Source: JANQPX01 sp041398025
GTDB lineage: Bacteria; Pseudomonadota; Alphaproteobacteria; Geminicoccales; Geminicoccaceae
NCBI GenBank assembly: GCA_041398025.1
Contig: JAWKVM010000008.1
Coordinates: 310,001 to 374,000, forward strand
Length of the DNA: 64,000 nt
Reading direction: 5' to 3'
Position numbers and translations under genes: made by a program. Positions 8,341 to 17,616 of the stretch are shown piece by piece. Position 1 is the stretch's first letter; each line of letters begins with the position of its first letter. The notes below the pieces were generated by a model. It saw nothing but the letters and a program-made list of their open reading frames with translations. It made no database searches and was not told the origin of the DNA.

Positions 8341-9056
8341 GTGGAGCGCTATCGGATTGGCAAGTGGCGCCGTCATCCGCTGTCTCAAGAGATGATGACC
8401 GACATCCAACGGAGGGACATCGTCCAGGCCAGAGATGCGATGCTGATGAATGGGTTAGCCCCGACATCTGTCAGGAATCAGCTCTACCTGCTCTCGAACC
8501 TCTACCGGGTGGCTGTCTCCGAATGGGAGCTGGAACTCTCCAATCCGGTGTCGGTATACGGATGCCGAAGAATCATCCTCATCGGACACGAGCCCTGTCA
8601 GTGAACGAAGAACGTCGGCTGCTAGCTGCCTGCTCCCCAGTTATTCGACCGATGGTGATATGGGCGATGACTACTGGCATGCGACGGGGTGAGCTTCAGC
8701 TGGTGGAGAGGGGCGATGTGTCTGTCTCCACTGTCTTCATCCGCGACAGTAAGAACGGATCGCCACGACTGGCCCCTCTCCCGTGAGAGGCCCGGAGGCT
8801 TCTCCCACTCTTGCCCCGTTCAGGCAAGCTGTTTCCCAATTCGAACGACACGCTTCGATGGTATTGGACCAAGGCTTGTCGAGATGCTCGGATTGACAAT
8901 CTGCGCTTCCACGACTGCCGGAGGACATATGTCTCCAGAGCGTTAGCGAAGAACATCAACCCATACGCTGTCATGCAAGCGGTCGGTCACAAATCTACCA
9001 TCATCGTGAAACGGTATGCCACGTTCGATATAGCGTCCATCGTCGACCTTCTCTAG
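8341..9056 (+). pseudogene. Tyrosine recombinase/integrase, broken by two frameshifts
   Basis: Three frames together give one phage-type integrase. The core-binding domain (MERYRIGKWRRHPLSQEMM..., 8341 to about 8570) is followed, after a frameshift, by MPKNHPHRTRALSVNEERRLLAACS with the catalytic Arg in TTGMRRGEL (about 8565-8786). After a second frameshift near 8790 comes the C-terminal part with HDCRR, AVGHKS and the nucleophile Tyr in KRYATF (to 9056). All catalytic residues are still recognisable, so the damage is recent. The position next to the tRNA-Ser fragment matches an integration module. Confidence 0.8.
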
Positions 9057-9113
9057 CCGTTCAGTCCGGTGGTGTGGTGATAGGGGAGATCGGCACATCT
9101 GGAGGGATGAACT

Positions 9114-9371
9114 TTGGGCCAGCTTCTACACGGCAGCGCCGGAACGACGGAGGCAACTCGTCTCGCGATCCAGCGTGGCGAAGAGAGCGTGAGGGTTCTG
9201 GCGGCCCGTTACGGCGTCAGTCCGACGACGGTGCAGAAGTGGAAGAAGCGTGACTTCGTGACGGACGCACGAATGGGGCCGAAGGACCGTCGATCGACGG
9301 TCCTTTCCGTCGAGCAAGAGAGCGGCTGCATCGTGTTTCGCCGTCATACGCATTCCAGACCCTTGGCCTGA
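9114..9371 (+). pseudogene. IS481-family transposase, N-terminal fragment
   Basis: The 85 residues starting at a TTG at 9114 match the typical beginning of IS481 transposases: a helix-turn-helix segment GQLLHGSAGTTEATRLA, VRVLAARYGVSPTTVQKWKKR, then a segment with STVLS and FRRHT. The catalytic DDE part is absent and the frame ends after a damaged stretch. No terminal repeats were identified. It is a transposon remnant in the same decayed patch as the integrase. Confidence 0.75.
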
Positions 9372-9662
9372 TCTCTCTTCAACCCGCCAAACACCTAGCG
9401 CCGGCGAGGCCGGCGAGTTCCGAGGGATTCCTGGTGAGCGATGAGACGACCGATGGGATCGGCTATTGAAAGAATGACGTGTTTTCAATCTGTTACCAGA
9501 AACAAGGTCGAGCTGTGCTTGCGACCTGTTTCCGACAATCTCCAGTACCCAGGCGGCCTCCCGGGATCGCATGGACCGGCGTGCCACGGTATCAGGCATT
9601 ACTTGCTAAAGCGTTGCGGTCAATGACCACCGTGTTGCTGTCGGAGATGGCCGCCCCCCCGA
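9372..9662. repeat. Non-coding stretch holding the third copy of the dispersed repeat
   Basis: No gene is visible. Bases 9558-9579 match the right arm of the inverted repeat at 1385-1406 with a single mismatch in 22 positions. A weak hairpin (AGGTCG...CGACCT) lies around 9507-9530. The stretch lies downstream of the IS481 fragment and just past the end of the membrane protein gene at 9663. Confidence 0.55.
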
Positions 9663-11051
9663 TCACGCACCCTTCGGCGTCGCCAGCAGCCAGAGTCCGA
9701 GCATGGTGTAGGCGATCATGAACAGCGAGAGCGGCGCGGTCGCGAGGGCTGCGCGCCGGTGACCGGGAAAGAGGTCGAGGGCGATGCGGTGCGCGAGCAG
9801 GACCGACCAGACATGGCCGAGCACCACCACGCCCGCCTGGGTCAGCCAGATCAGGCGCACGCTGTCGATGTGATTGAAGAAGCCCGTGGTCACGTAGAAG
9901 GGGTGGATGCCGAGCAGGTCAGCGCCCGTAGCGAACGGGTCGCTGAGTGCGGCGACCGTGTGCTGGATGGTCACCAGGAATGACGTCAGATAGTGGGCGA
10001 TGTGGTAGGCAAAGGCGATCGGCAGCATGCTCGGCGCCAGCCTGCCGAAGGTTTCCCGAACGTCTCTTTCCGAACGGGTCAGCAGGAGGCCGAGCCAGAC
10101 CGTCAGGGCGAAGGCCGCGATCAGGGTGAGGATCGCGGCGATCAGCCCCAGAAGCGTCGGCCAGACCACGGCGGAACGTCCCGGAAATTCCAGGGGGTTG
10201 ATGCCGATCAGCGCGAGCCACCAGAAGGTCTCGTTGATCCCGTCGAAGCTGCCGACGGCGAGCAGGGTCAGCGCGAAGATCCCGACGGACAGCGATGCTG
10301 GACGCTCCAGGAGGCGCCAGCCGGGCGTGCCGATGCCGCCGTCCGGTCGCAGGCGAAGGGCGGCGAGGCCGGCGTAAGTCCGAAGAATCACCGAGCCGAG
10401 TTCCACCTGCCGGAGCCAGGCGGGGCCGCAGAGGATCAGGCCCGCCATGGTCACGAACCAGTAGATGCCGACCCGCCAGGCGAGGCGCGCGGGATCGTCA
10501 GGCGCGATGTCGGCAAGCAGAAAGGCGGCGAAGCCGACGAGCAGGAGGACCGCAGGCCAGACGCCGAGCGTTTCCGGCAGCGCGATCGGCGGACGCACCC
10601 GGCCGAGCAGGCGATAGAGCCCTGTCCAGGGCTCGATCCAGCGGCCGAGATCGCCGAAGAGGCCGGCGAGGCTGACCAGCCCGACCCAGCCGAGCGTCCA
10701 GAAGAAAAGCGGCATCAGGTTGGAAAGTGGATCGCGCGGGCCGAAAAGGCCGATAGCGAGCAATCCGCCCAGCAGGAGCAGCGAGATCAGGCTGGTGAAG
10801 GACCTCGCCGTTTCCAGATCCGGTCCGCGAAAATTTTTCGCGCGAAAAAGCGCATGGATCACACTCCCCGGCAGGGCGAACAGCGCGAGCACCGTCAGCG
10901 CCACCGCAGCCACGCCCGCCGTCGAGTAGGCCTCGGTCGGCAGAAGGAGGACGAAGCCCTGCTCGGATACATGGGCATGGGCCTCGGCCGGCAGCAGGAG
11001 CGTCAGCTTGACGCTCAAAGCGAGACCTCGCAAGCTGAACACCTTCCTCAT
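9663..11051 (-). CDS. Polytopic membrane protein, 462 aa, function unknown
   Basis: The protein starts with a signal-like segment (hydrophobic, ending AEAHAHVSEQ) and has about ten hydrophobic helices. A motif HVSEQGFVLLLPTEAY follows the cleavage region, and FAYHIAHYLTS and GHVWSVLLAHRIALD lie in the C-terminal third; these histidines inside or near helices could bind metal or heme. Similar proteins are sometimes annotated as membrane 'fenitrothion hydrolase', but I can only offer that as a weak memory-based suggestion. It diverges from a copper-chaperone-like gene with only 17 bases between the two start codons. Confidence 0.6.
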   Translation of the reverse strand: MRKVFSLRGLALSVKLTLLLPAEAHAHVSEQGFVLLLPTEAYSTAGVAAVALTVLALFALPGSVIHALFRAKNFRGPDLETARSFTSLISLLLLGGLLAIGLFGPRDPLSNLMPLFFWTLGWVGLVSLAGLFGDLGRWIEPWTGLYRLLGRVRPPIALPETLGVWPAVLLLVGFAAFLLADIAPDDPARLAWRVGIYWFVTMAGLILCGPAWLRQVELGSVILRTYAGLAALRLRPDGGIGTPGWRLLERPASLSVGIFALTLLAVGSFDGINETFWWLALIGINPLEFPGRSAVVWPTLLGLIAAILTLIAAFALTVWLGLLLTRSERDVRETFGRLAPSMLPIAFAYHIAHYLTSFLVTIQHTVAALSDPFATGADLLGIHPFYVTTGFFNHIDSVRLIWLTQAGVVVLGHVWSVLLAHRIALDLFPGHRRAALATAPLSLFMIAYTMLGLWLLATPKGA

Positions 11052-11068
11052 GTCTCGCGAGGCTCGCC

Positions 11069-11842
11069 TTGAAAGCTGCTATCGTCCTTGCCGGCCTCGG
11101 CCTCCTGGCGGTGGTGGTCTGGCTCGGCGTCGGGCCGGCCCAGCGCAGCGATCATCTCCTGATCACCGATGTCCAGGCAGCCCCGTTGGACGACGGCGGC
11201 GCCCTCGCCTTCATGACCATCGAGAACCGCGGAGCGCCAGACCGGCTGATCGCCGTCGACAGCCCGGTGGCCGAGGCGAGCCTCTACAGCCCGGCCGTCG
11301 CCGACGGCCCGCCTGTGCCGACCGGGAAAAGCGCGCTTGCGCTCGATGGCGCCCATATCCGGCTCGCGGCCCCTCGCGAAGCCTTCGCCGACGGCAGCCT
11401 GATCCCGCTGACCCTGACCTTCGCCGAGGCGGGCGAGGTCGCGGTCAAGGCGAGGCTCGCCGATCCCAAGGCCGGGGGTGCTGCCGGCGAGGTCGGGCTT
11501 TTCGGGCTTGGTGATATCTGCGTCGTCGGCGAGGGCGAGCCCGCTCCCGCGATCACGCTTTCGGCCACGCCGGAGAAGGACGGCTTTCGCGTGCGCGTCA
11601 CGGCCGAGGACTTCACCTTCTCCGAGGATTTCGTGGATCTCTATCATGTGCCGGGCATGGGACATGCTCATCTCTATGTGGGAGGCATGAAGATCGGTCG
11701 CCTCTACACGCCCGAAGCCTATATCGGCGCCCTGCCCAAAGGCCAGCACGAGATCCGCGTCACCCTCAACACCAACGACCACCGTGCCTATGTGGTCGGC
11801 GACCAGCCGGTCACGGCATCCGCGGTGATAGAGGTTGACTAA
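11069..11842 (+). CDS. PCuAC-like periplasmic protein with an extra C-terminal domain, 257 aa
   Basis: A hydrophobic N-terminal segment (about residues 4-22) indicates membrane anchoring or export. Residues about 30-130 have the fold pattern of the copper chaperone PCuAC (TDVQAAPLDDGGALAFMTIENRG...; SLIPLTLTFAEAGEVAVKARL). However, the usual His/Met copper ligands are not seen: the position of ELHEM reads ASLYSP, and the later HxM is also lost. The C-terminal domain (about 170-257) is rich in His and Met, with YHVPGMGHAHLYVGGMK, and ends with TLNTNDHRAYVV; it resembles a DUF4399-type domain. The start is a TTG at 11069, with GAGG upstream. A role in metal handling at the cell surface is inferred. 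Confidence 0.6.
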   Translation: MKAAIVLAGLGLLAVVVWLGVGPAQRSDHLLITDVQAAPLDDGGALAFMTIENRGAPDRLIAVDSPVAEASLYSPAVADGPPVPTGKSALALDGAHIRLAAPREAFADGSLIPLTLTFAEAGEVAVKARLADPKAGGAAGEVGLFGLGDICVVGEGEPAPAITLSATPEKDGFRVRVTAEDFTFSEDFVDLYHVPGMGHAHLYVGGMKIGRLYTPEAYIGALPKGQHEIRVTLNTNDHRAYVVGDQPVTASAVIEVD

Positions 11843-11899
11843 AGCCCGTCACCGGCTCTTTTGTTTGTCTGCAAGCGAGTTGGTCTGGGGTGTGCGATC

Positions 11900-13945
11900 G
11901 TGGCAAGCGGCAAGGTCATCGGGGTCGACGTCGGCGGCACCTTCACCGATCTGGTGATGCTGGACTCCGAACGCGGCGAGATCCGCCTCGCCAAGACGCC
12001 GACCACGCCGCAGAACCAGGCTTTCGGCGTCCTCGCGGCCCTCGATGAAGCCGGTGCCGACCTCGCTTTGATCGACCTGATCGTCCACGGCACCACCACC
12101 ACCACCAACGCGGTGCTGGAGCGAAAGCTCGCGAAGACCGGGCTGATCACCACATCAGGCTTTCGCGATATTCTCGAACTTGGACGGCGCACCCGGCCCG
12201 AGGCCTACGGCATGAAGGGCGTGTTTCACCCGATCATCCCGCGCGATCTCAGGCTCGAGGTGTCCGAACGCATGAACGCCGCGGGCGCCGTGCTGACGCC
12301 GCTCGACGAGGGCGGCGTGCGCGCGGCGGCAGAGACCTTGCTCGATCTCGGCTGCGAGGCGCTGGTCATCCACTTTCTCCACGCCTACGCCAATCCCGCC
12401 CATGAGCTGCGCGCCGCCGAGATCGCCGCTGGCCTCTGGCCGAACGCCTATATCACCATGGGCCACGCGCTGCTCTCCGAGACCCGCGAGTTCGAACGCG
12501 GCGTCACGGCCGCGGTCAACGCCTCGGTCCAGCCGATCCTGGAACACTACATGGCCTCGCTGCGCGAGCGGCTCGCCGCCAGAGGCTATCGCGGCGACGT
12601 GCTGGTGATGAACGGCAATGGCGGCATGGTGTCCTCCCGCCTGGTGGCGAAGGAAGCGGCCAAGACCGTAATGTCCGGCCCGGCCTCGGGCGTGATGGCC
12701 GCCGCCTATACCGGCAGGCGCGCAGGCGAGGACAATCTCCTGACCTACGACATGGGCGGCACCTCGACCGACGTCGCCCTGATCCGTGGCGGACATCCGC
12801 CTGTTTCCAACGAGATCGAGGTGGACTACGCGCTGCCCATCCATGTGCCCATGGTGGATGTGCGCTCTGTCGGTGCGGGCGGCGGCTCGATCGCCAAGGT
12901 GAATGCCGCTGGTCTGCTCGAGATCGGTCCCGAAAGCGCCGGCGCCGATCCCGGTCCCATCTGCTATGGCCGCGGCGGCGTCAAGCCGACGATTTCGGAC
13001 GCCAATCTGCTGCTCGGTCGGCTCGACCCGGAAAAACTGAACGCGGTCGAAGGCGGCGTCGCGCTGGACGACGTCGCCGCAGTTTTTGCGCGCGAGCTCG
13101 GCGCCCCCCTCGGCCTCGATGCGCTCGGCGCGGCCGAGGCCGTGATCCGTGTCGCCAACGCCAAGATGGCGGGTGCGGTGCGCATGGTGTCGCTCTCGCT
13201 CGGCGCCGATCCGCGCGATTTCGCGCTCTTCGCCTTCGGCGGTGCCGGCCCGCTGCATGCCGCGGCTCTCGCGCGCGAGCTCGGCGTGCCGCGCGTGCTG
13301 ATCCCGGCACGCCCCGGCATCACCAACGCGCTCGGCTGCATCGTCGCCGATCTGCGCCATGACTATGTGCAGACCATCAACCAGCCGCTCGACACCGCCG
13401 ACCTCGACCGCGTGCATGCGATCTTCGCCGAGCAGGCCGAGGCCGGCACGGAGGCTCTCGCCCGAGAACATGTCAGCGTTCTGGACGTGCAAAAAAACTT
13501 CAGCGTGGACATGCAGTTCGTCGGTCAGAGCCATGTCGTGCGTGTGCCGCTCGACGACGGCACGCCCACGCGCGAGGTCCTACGCCAGCGCTTCGAGACC
13601 GTCTACTGGAACCGCTTCAAGGTCGAGCTCGCCGAGATCCGGGCCTCGATCGTCAACCTCAATTGCTCCGTCATCGGCGCGTGCGAGCCCATCGATCTTT
13701 CGGCCCTGATCGACGCCGCGGGGCGGCGCGCCGAGGCCGTGCCTGCCGGCAGGCGATCGGTGCGGTTCGATGGAGTCATCCATGATACGCCGATCTACTG
13801 GCGGGACCATCTGCCCGAAGCTGTCCAGCTCACAGGGCCGGCGATCATCGAGCAGCTCGACAGCACCATCGTGATACCGCCAGGCGACCGGGTCGACGGC
13901 GGAGTCGACGGCAATCTGATCATCCACGTCGGAGCGGCGCCATGA
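11900..13945 (+). CDS. hyuA: Hydantoinase/oxoprolinase A subunit (HyuA type)
   Basis: The N-terminus has the ATP-binding motif of the family, IGVDVGGTFTDLVML, and the centre has YDMGGTSTDVALI and GAGGGSIAKV, all typical of HyuA/oxoprolinase A proteins. Together with the B subunit these enzymes hydrolyse cyclic amides such as hydantoins or 5-oxoproline using ATP; related acetone-carboxylase-type enzymes share the fold, so the substrate is open. I prefer the GTG at 11900 (ASGKVIGVDVGG) over an upstream TTG at 11861, because family members start just before this motif. The stop overlaps the start of the B-subunit gene by 4 bases (ATGA), showing translational coupling. About 681 residues, normal for the family. 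Confidence 0.85.
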   Translation: MASGKVIGVDVGGTFTDLVMLDSERGEIRLAKTPTTPQNQAFGVLAALDEAGADLALIDLIVHGTTTTTNAVLERKLAKTGLITTSGFRDILELGRRTRPEAYGMKGVFHPIIPRDLRLEVSERMNAAGAVLTPLDEGGVRAAAETLLDLGCEALVIHFLHAYANPAHELRAAEIAAGLWPNAYITMGHALLSETREFERGVTAAVNASVQPILEHYMASLRERLAARGYRGDVLVMNGNGGMVSSRLVAKEAAKTVMSGPASGVMAAAYTGRRAGEDNLLTYDMGGTSTDVALIRGGHPPVSNEIEVDYALPIHVPMVDVRSVGAGGGSIAKVNAAGLLEIGPESAGADPGPICYGRGGVKPTISDANLLLGRLDPEKLNAVEGGVALDDVAAVFARELGAPLGLDALGAAEAVIRVANAKMAGAVRMVSLSLGADPRDFALFAFGGAGPLHAAALARELGVPRVLIPARPGITNALGCIVADLRHDYVQTINQPLDTADLDRVHAIFAEQAEAGTEALAREHVSVLDVQKNFSVDMQFVGQSHVVRVPLDDGTPTREVLRQRFETVYWNRFKVELAEIRASIVNLNCSVIGACEPIDLSALIDAAGRRAEAVPAGRRSVRFDGVIHDTPIYWRDHLPEAVQLTGPAIIEQLDSTIVIPPGDRVDGGVDGNLIIHVGAAP

Positions 13946-15586
13946 CCCTCGATCCGATCACGCTTTCGGTCATTCAGGCGGGCCTGCAGCAGGTCTGCGA
14001 CGAGATGGATCTCAGCTTTTCGCGCGCCGCCTTCTCGCCGGTGATCGCCGAGGCCAACGACCGCTCGGACGGCATCTACGCCGCGGATGATGGCGCGCTG
14101 ATCGCCCAGGGTGCGGGTGGTCTGCCGGTGTTCGTCGGCACCATGCAGTATTCCACGCGCACCCTGATCGAGATGATTGCCAGCGGCAAGGCGCCGCCCC
14201 CCGAACCCGATGACATCTATATCGTCAACGATCCCTATCTCGGCGGCACCCACCTGATGGACGTGCGTTTCGCGCGGCCGTTCTATCGACAGGGAAAAAT
14301 CTTCTGCTGGCTCTCCAATACAGGCCACTGGCCCGACATCGGCGGCAGCGTTCCGGGCGGTTTTTCCGCGTCGGCCACCGCCGTCGAGCAGGAGGGGCTC
14401 AGGCTTCCGCCGGTGCGGCTGTTCAAGCAGGGAAAACTCGATCCCGAGATCTATGCGATCATCTGCTCCAACATCCGGGTCGCGGACCAGCGCATCGGCG
14501 ACGTCAAGGCGCAGGCGGCCGCCCTGATGGTCGGCGAGGAGCGGCTGCACGCCCTCCTGGATCGCTATGGGGACGATGTCGTGCGCGCGGCGGTCGCCGA
14601 GCTGCGCGAGCGTGCGGAAACCCAGATGCGCACCCTGATCGACGAGATTCCGGACGGCCGCTACACCTCGTCCGCATGGGTCGACAGTGACGGCGTCGTC
14701 AACGAGCCCCTGGAGATCCGGCTCGCGATCGAGAAGACACCGGGCCATCTGCGCTTCGACTTCGCGGGCTCGAGCCCGCCCTGCCAGGGCCCCATGAACT
14801 CGGTCCTGGCGACCACGCTCTCCTCGGTCTATCTGGCCATGCGCCACATCTTCCCGGAGGTGCCGATCAGCGCCGGCGCCTTGGCCCGCCTGAGGTGATC
14901 GACCGGACAACACCTTTCTCGACGCGCGCTATCCGCGCCCGGTCTCGGGCTGCGCCGCCGAGGTCAGCCAGCGAATCGCCGAAGCCGTGTTCGCCGCCCT
15001 GGTCGTGCCGCTCCCCCATCGCGTCACCGCAGCCCCCGCCGGCACCAGCGGCAATTTCGCGCTCGGCGGCTATGACCCGGAGAAAGGCCGGAGCTTCGTC
15101 ATGTACCAGCTCTCCGGCGGCGGCTATGGCGGCAATGCCGATCACGACGGTCTCGCCAATGGCTGCTCGACCATCGGCATCTCGAAGGCGCCGCCGGTCG
15201 AGATCATGGAGCAGAATTTTCCCGTGCTCTATCGCCGCTACGCCCTGCGCGAAGGCTCGGGCGGCGCCGGCCGCCATCGCGGCGGGCTCGGTCTCGACTA
15301 CGAGGTCGAGCTGCTGCGCGGCGAGGCGCGGGCGAGCTTCGTCATGGACCACGGCCGCTTCGGCCCCCAGGGCGCCCTCGGCGGCGAGGACGGCGCCCCC
15401 AACGAGGTCGAGGTCTGGCGAGACGGCATCAGCTACACGCCCGAACACCTCTCCAAGGAACAGGATATTTCTCTACGTGCCGGCGACCGCGTGCGCGTCA
15501 AGACACCCGGCGGCGGCGGCTACGGCCCGCCTTCGGAGCGTGATCCCGCGCTGATCGCCGAAGACCGACGCCTCGGGCGAGCGTAG
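13942..15586 (+). pseudogene. hyuB: Hydantoinase/oxoprolinase B subunit (HyuB type), frameshifted
   Basis: The first frame (13942-14898) gives a typical HyuB N-terminus (DPITLSVIQAGLQQVCDEMD, DPYLGGTHLMDVRF) and ends at a premature TGA. Reading on with two single-base deletions (near 14885 and at 14904-14905, where CCGGACAAC should likely be CCCGGACAAC) restores the family sequence: PEVID, then DNTFLDARYPRPVSG, to a normal C-terminus with KTPGGGGYGPP. The two lesions are only about 20 bases apart and protein conservation is otherwise complete, so sequencing error or very recent decay are both possible. It is coupled to hyuA by an ATGA overlap. Confidence 0.8.
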
Positions 15587-15600
15587 CCCCCCCCTCACTT

Positions 15601-17616
15601 TCAGGTGCCCCGGCTCCGCCAAGCCTGCGTGCGCCGCAGCAGCCTGCCGCTCACACCCGTGTGCAGCAGCCGTGCCGCGACATTGGTATAAAAAATCATC
15701 ATGCCCATGGCCGCGGCGGGCGCGATGTCGCCGGCGTCGTCCATGTTGAGCACGGCGACCGAGGCGAGCGTGGTGTCCGGCGAATAGAGGAAGACGACCG
15801 CCGAGACCGTGGTCATGGCGTTGACGAACAGATAGATCGCGATGTCGAGGATCGCGGGCAGGCAGACCGGCACGGTCACCGTGCGGAACATCTTGGTCAC
15901 GGGCTGCTTCAGGGACGCCGAGACCGCCTCGAACTCCGGGTCCATCTGCTTCAGCGCGGTCGTCGCGGTCAGATGGGCGACGGTGTAGAAATGGGTGATG
16001 GTGCAGATCACCAGGATCGCCAGGGTGCCGTAGATCGCGTAGAGCGGATTTGCCGGGTCGTTGAAGAAGAAGACATAGGCGAGCCCCAGCACCATGCCCG
16101 GCACTGCCATCGGCATCATCGCCAGGAACTGGACCGCCGTGCGCCCTGCTGCAAGGCCCCTCGCCTTTTCCACGAGATAGGCGCCGACGAAGACGATGGC
16201 GGTGCCGATCAGGGCGACCATGAAGGCCATGCGGATCGAGTTCAGATAGGAGGCCCAGCCGCCGCCGTCGACCAGGTTGAAATTGTAGTTCTTCAGGCTG
16301 AGCGACAGGTCGTAGGGCCAGTAGGTCACCAGTGCCGCGAACTGGCACATGCTCAGCAGGCCGAGGATGAAGATCGAGATCACAACACAGACCGCGAGCA
16401 TGGTGAGGTCGAAACGGCGGGACGGCTTCGGCTCGTAAGGCACGGCGCGTGCCGACAGCAGGGCGACCTGGCGGCGCTGCACCAGCCGGTCGACGGCGAA
16501 GGCGACCACCGCCGGAATCAACAGGACGACGGAGACCACGGCGCCCATCTCGAAATTCTGCTGGCCGACCACCTGCTTGTAGATGTCGAGGGCGAGCACG
16601 TTGTACTGGCCGCCGATCACCTTGGGCACGCCGAAATCGGTGATCACCAGGTTGAACACCACGAAGGCCGCCGAGATCAGCCCGTAGCGCGCACCCGGCA
16701 GGGTCACGGTGAGGAAGGTCTTTCGGCGGGATGCGCGAAGGGCGATCGCCGCTTCGTAGAGGCGGGCATCGGCGAGCGACAGCGCCACCAGGATGATCAC
16801 CAGGGCGTGCGGGAAGGTATAGAAGACGGAGGCGGTGACGATGCCGATCGGCCCGTAGATCGAGGAGCCGAAGAGCAGCGCCTTCAGCATGCCCTGCTTG
16901 CCGAACAGATAGACCAGCGCAATGCCCGGCAGGAGCGACGGCACCAGAATCGGCACCATCGCGATCATCTTGAACAGGCCCTTGGCCGGCATGCAGCTTC
17001 GGGTGAGCGCGTAGGCGAACAGGAAGGCTGACGTCACCGTGATGACGGTGGTGACACCTGCTATGAACAGGCTGTTCCCGATCGAGCGGCGAAGGGCGGG
17101 CGTGGTGAAATACTCGACATAGTTGCGCAGGCCGACGGCGCCCGCCGGCCGGATCAGCAGCTTTCGGAGGTTTTCCGCCCTGACCTCGACGCTGCCGCCG
17201 GGCTCGGACAGGATGCCGCCATGGAGGAGCAGGCCACCGGTCGCCGACCGGTCGTGGAAACGCAGCGTGACGCCTTCCTCGAACTGGTCCTTCGGAAACA
17301 TCTCGCTCGCCGGAAGACGGGTGCGGGCGGTCGGCGAGCGGCCGTCATTCACAGGCGCCGGCAGTCGCCCGACCCAGTCCTCCGCCGTGCCCAGATCCTC
17401 CCAGGTGCCGGGGGCACCGCGCTCGATTCCGATCTCGGCGAAGCGGAAGTCATAGACCGTCGCCGATTTGGCGAGGATGGCGTAGAGCGGCAGAGCGAGC
17501 GTCACCAGGAGATAGAGGGCGACCAGACCGATCAGGATGCGCAGCGTCCAGTCGTCCCGTCCGAGCTTCGCACGGATCGGGCGATCGAGCGGCGGCGCGT
17601 CGGCCGTGCTAGCCAT
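15601..17616 (-). CDS. 2-aminoethylphosphonate ABC transporter permease, fused two-domain type, 671 aa
   Basis: The protein contains two binding-protein-dependent permease halves, each with about six helices and an EAA-type loop: the first near YEAAIALRASRRKTFLTVTLPGARYG, the second near FEAVSASLKQPVTKMFRTVTVPVC. A periplasmic insert of about 100 residues follows the first helix. This length and arrangement match the fused AEP-type permease (PhnU2/PhnV family). It forms the membrane channel for the ATPase and binding protein encoded directly upstream, and its start overlaps the ATPase gene by 8 bases. It is the last gene of the operon and converges with hyuB. Confidence 0.85.
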   Translation of the reverse strand: MASTADAPPLDRPIRAKLGRDDWTLRILIGLVALYLLVTLALPLYAILAKSATVYDFRFAEIGIERGAPGTWEDLGTAEDWVGRLPAPVNDGRSPTARTRLPASEMFPKDQFEEGVTLRFHDRSATGGLLLHGGILSEPGGSVEVRAENLRKLLIRPAGAVGLRNYVEYFTTPALRRSIGNSLFIAGVTTVITVTSAFLFAYALTRSCMPAKGLFKMIAMVPILVPSLLPGIALVYLFGKQGMLKALLFGSSIYGPIGIVTASVFYTFPHALVIILVALSLADARLYEAAIALRASRRKTFLTVTLPGARYGLISAAFVVFNLVITDFGVPKVIGGQYNVLALDIYKQVVGQQNFEMGAVVSVVLLIPAVVAFAVDRLVQRRQVALLSARAVPYEPKPSRRFDLTMLAVCVVISIFILGLLSMCQFAALVTYWPYDLSLSLKNYNFNLVDGGGWASYLNSIRMAFMVALIGTAIVFVGAYLVEKARGLAAGRTAVQFLAMMPMAVPGMVLGLAYVFFFNDPANPLYAIYGTLAILVICTITHFYTVAHLTATTALKQMDPEFEAVSASLKQPVTKMFRTVTVPVCLPAILDIAIYLFVNAMTTVSAVVFLYSPDTTLASVAVLNMDDAGDIAPAAAMGMMIFYTNVAARLLHTGVSGRLLRRTQAWRSRGT

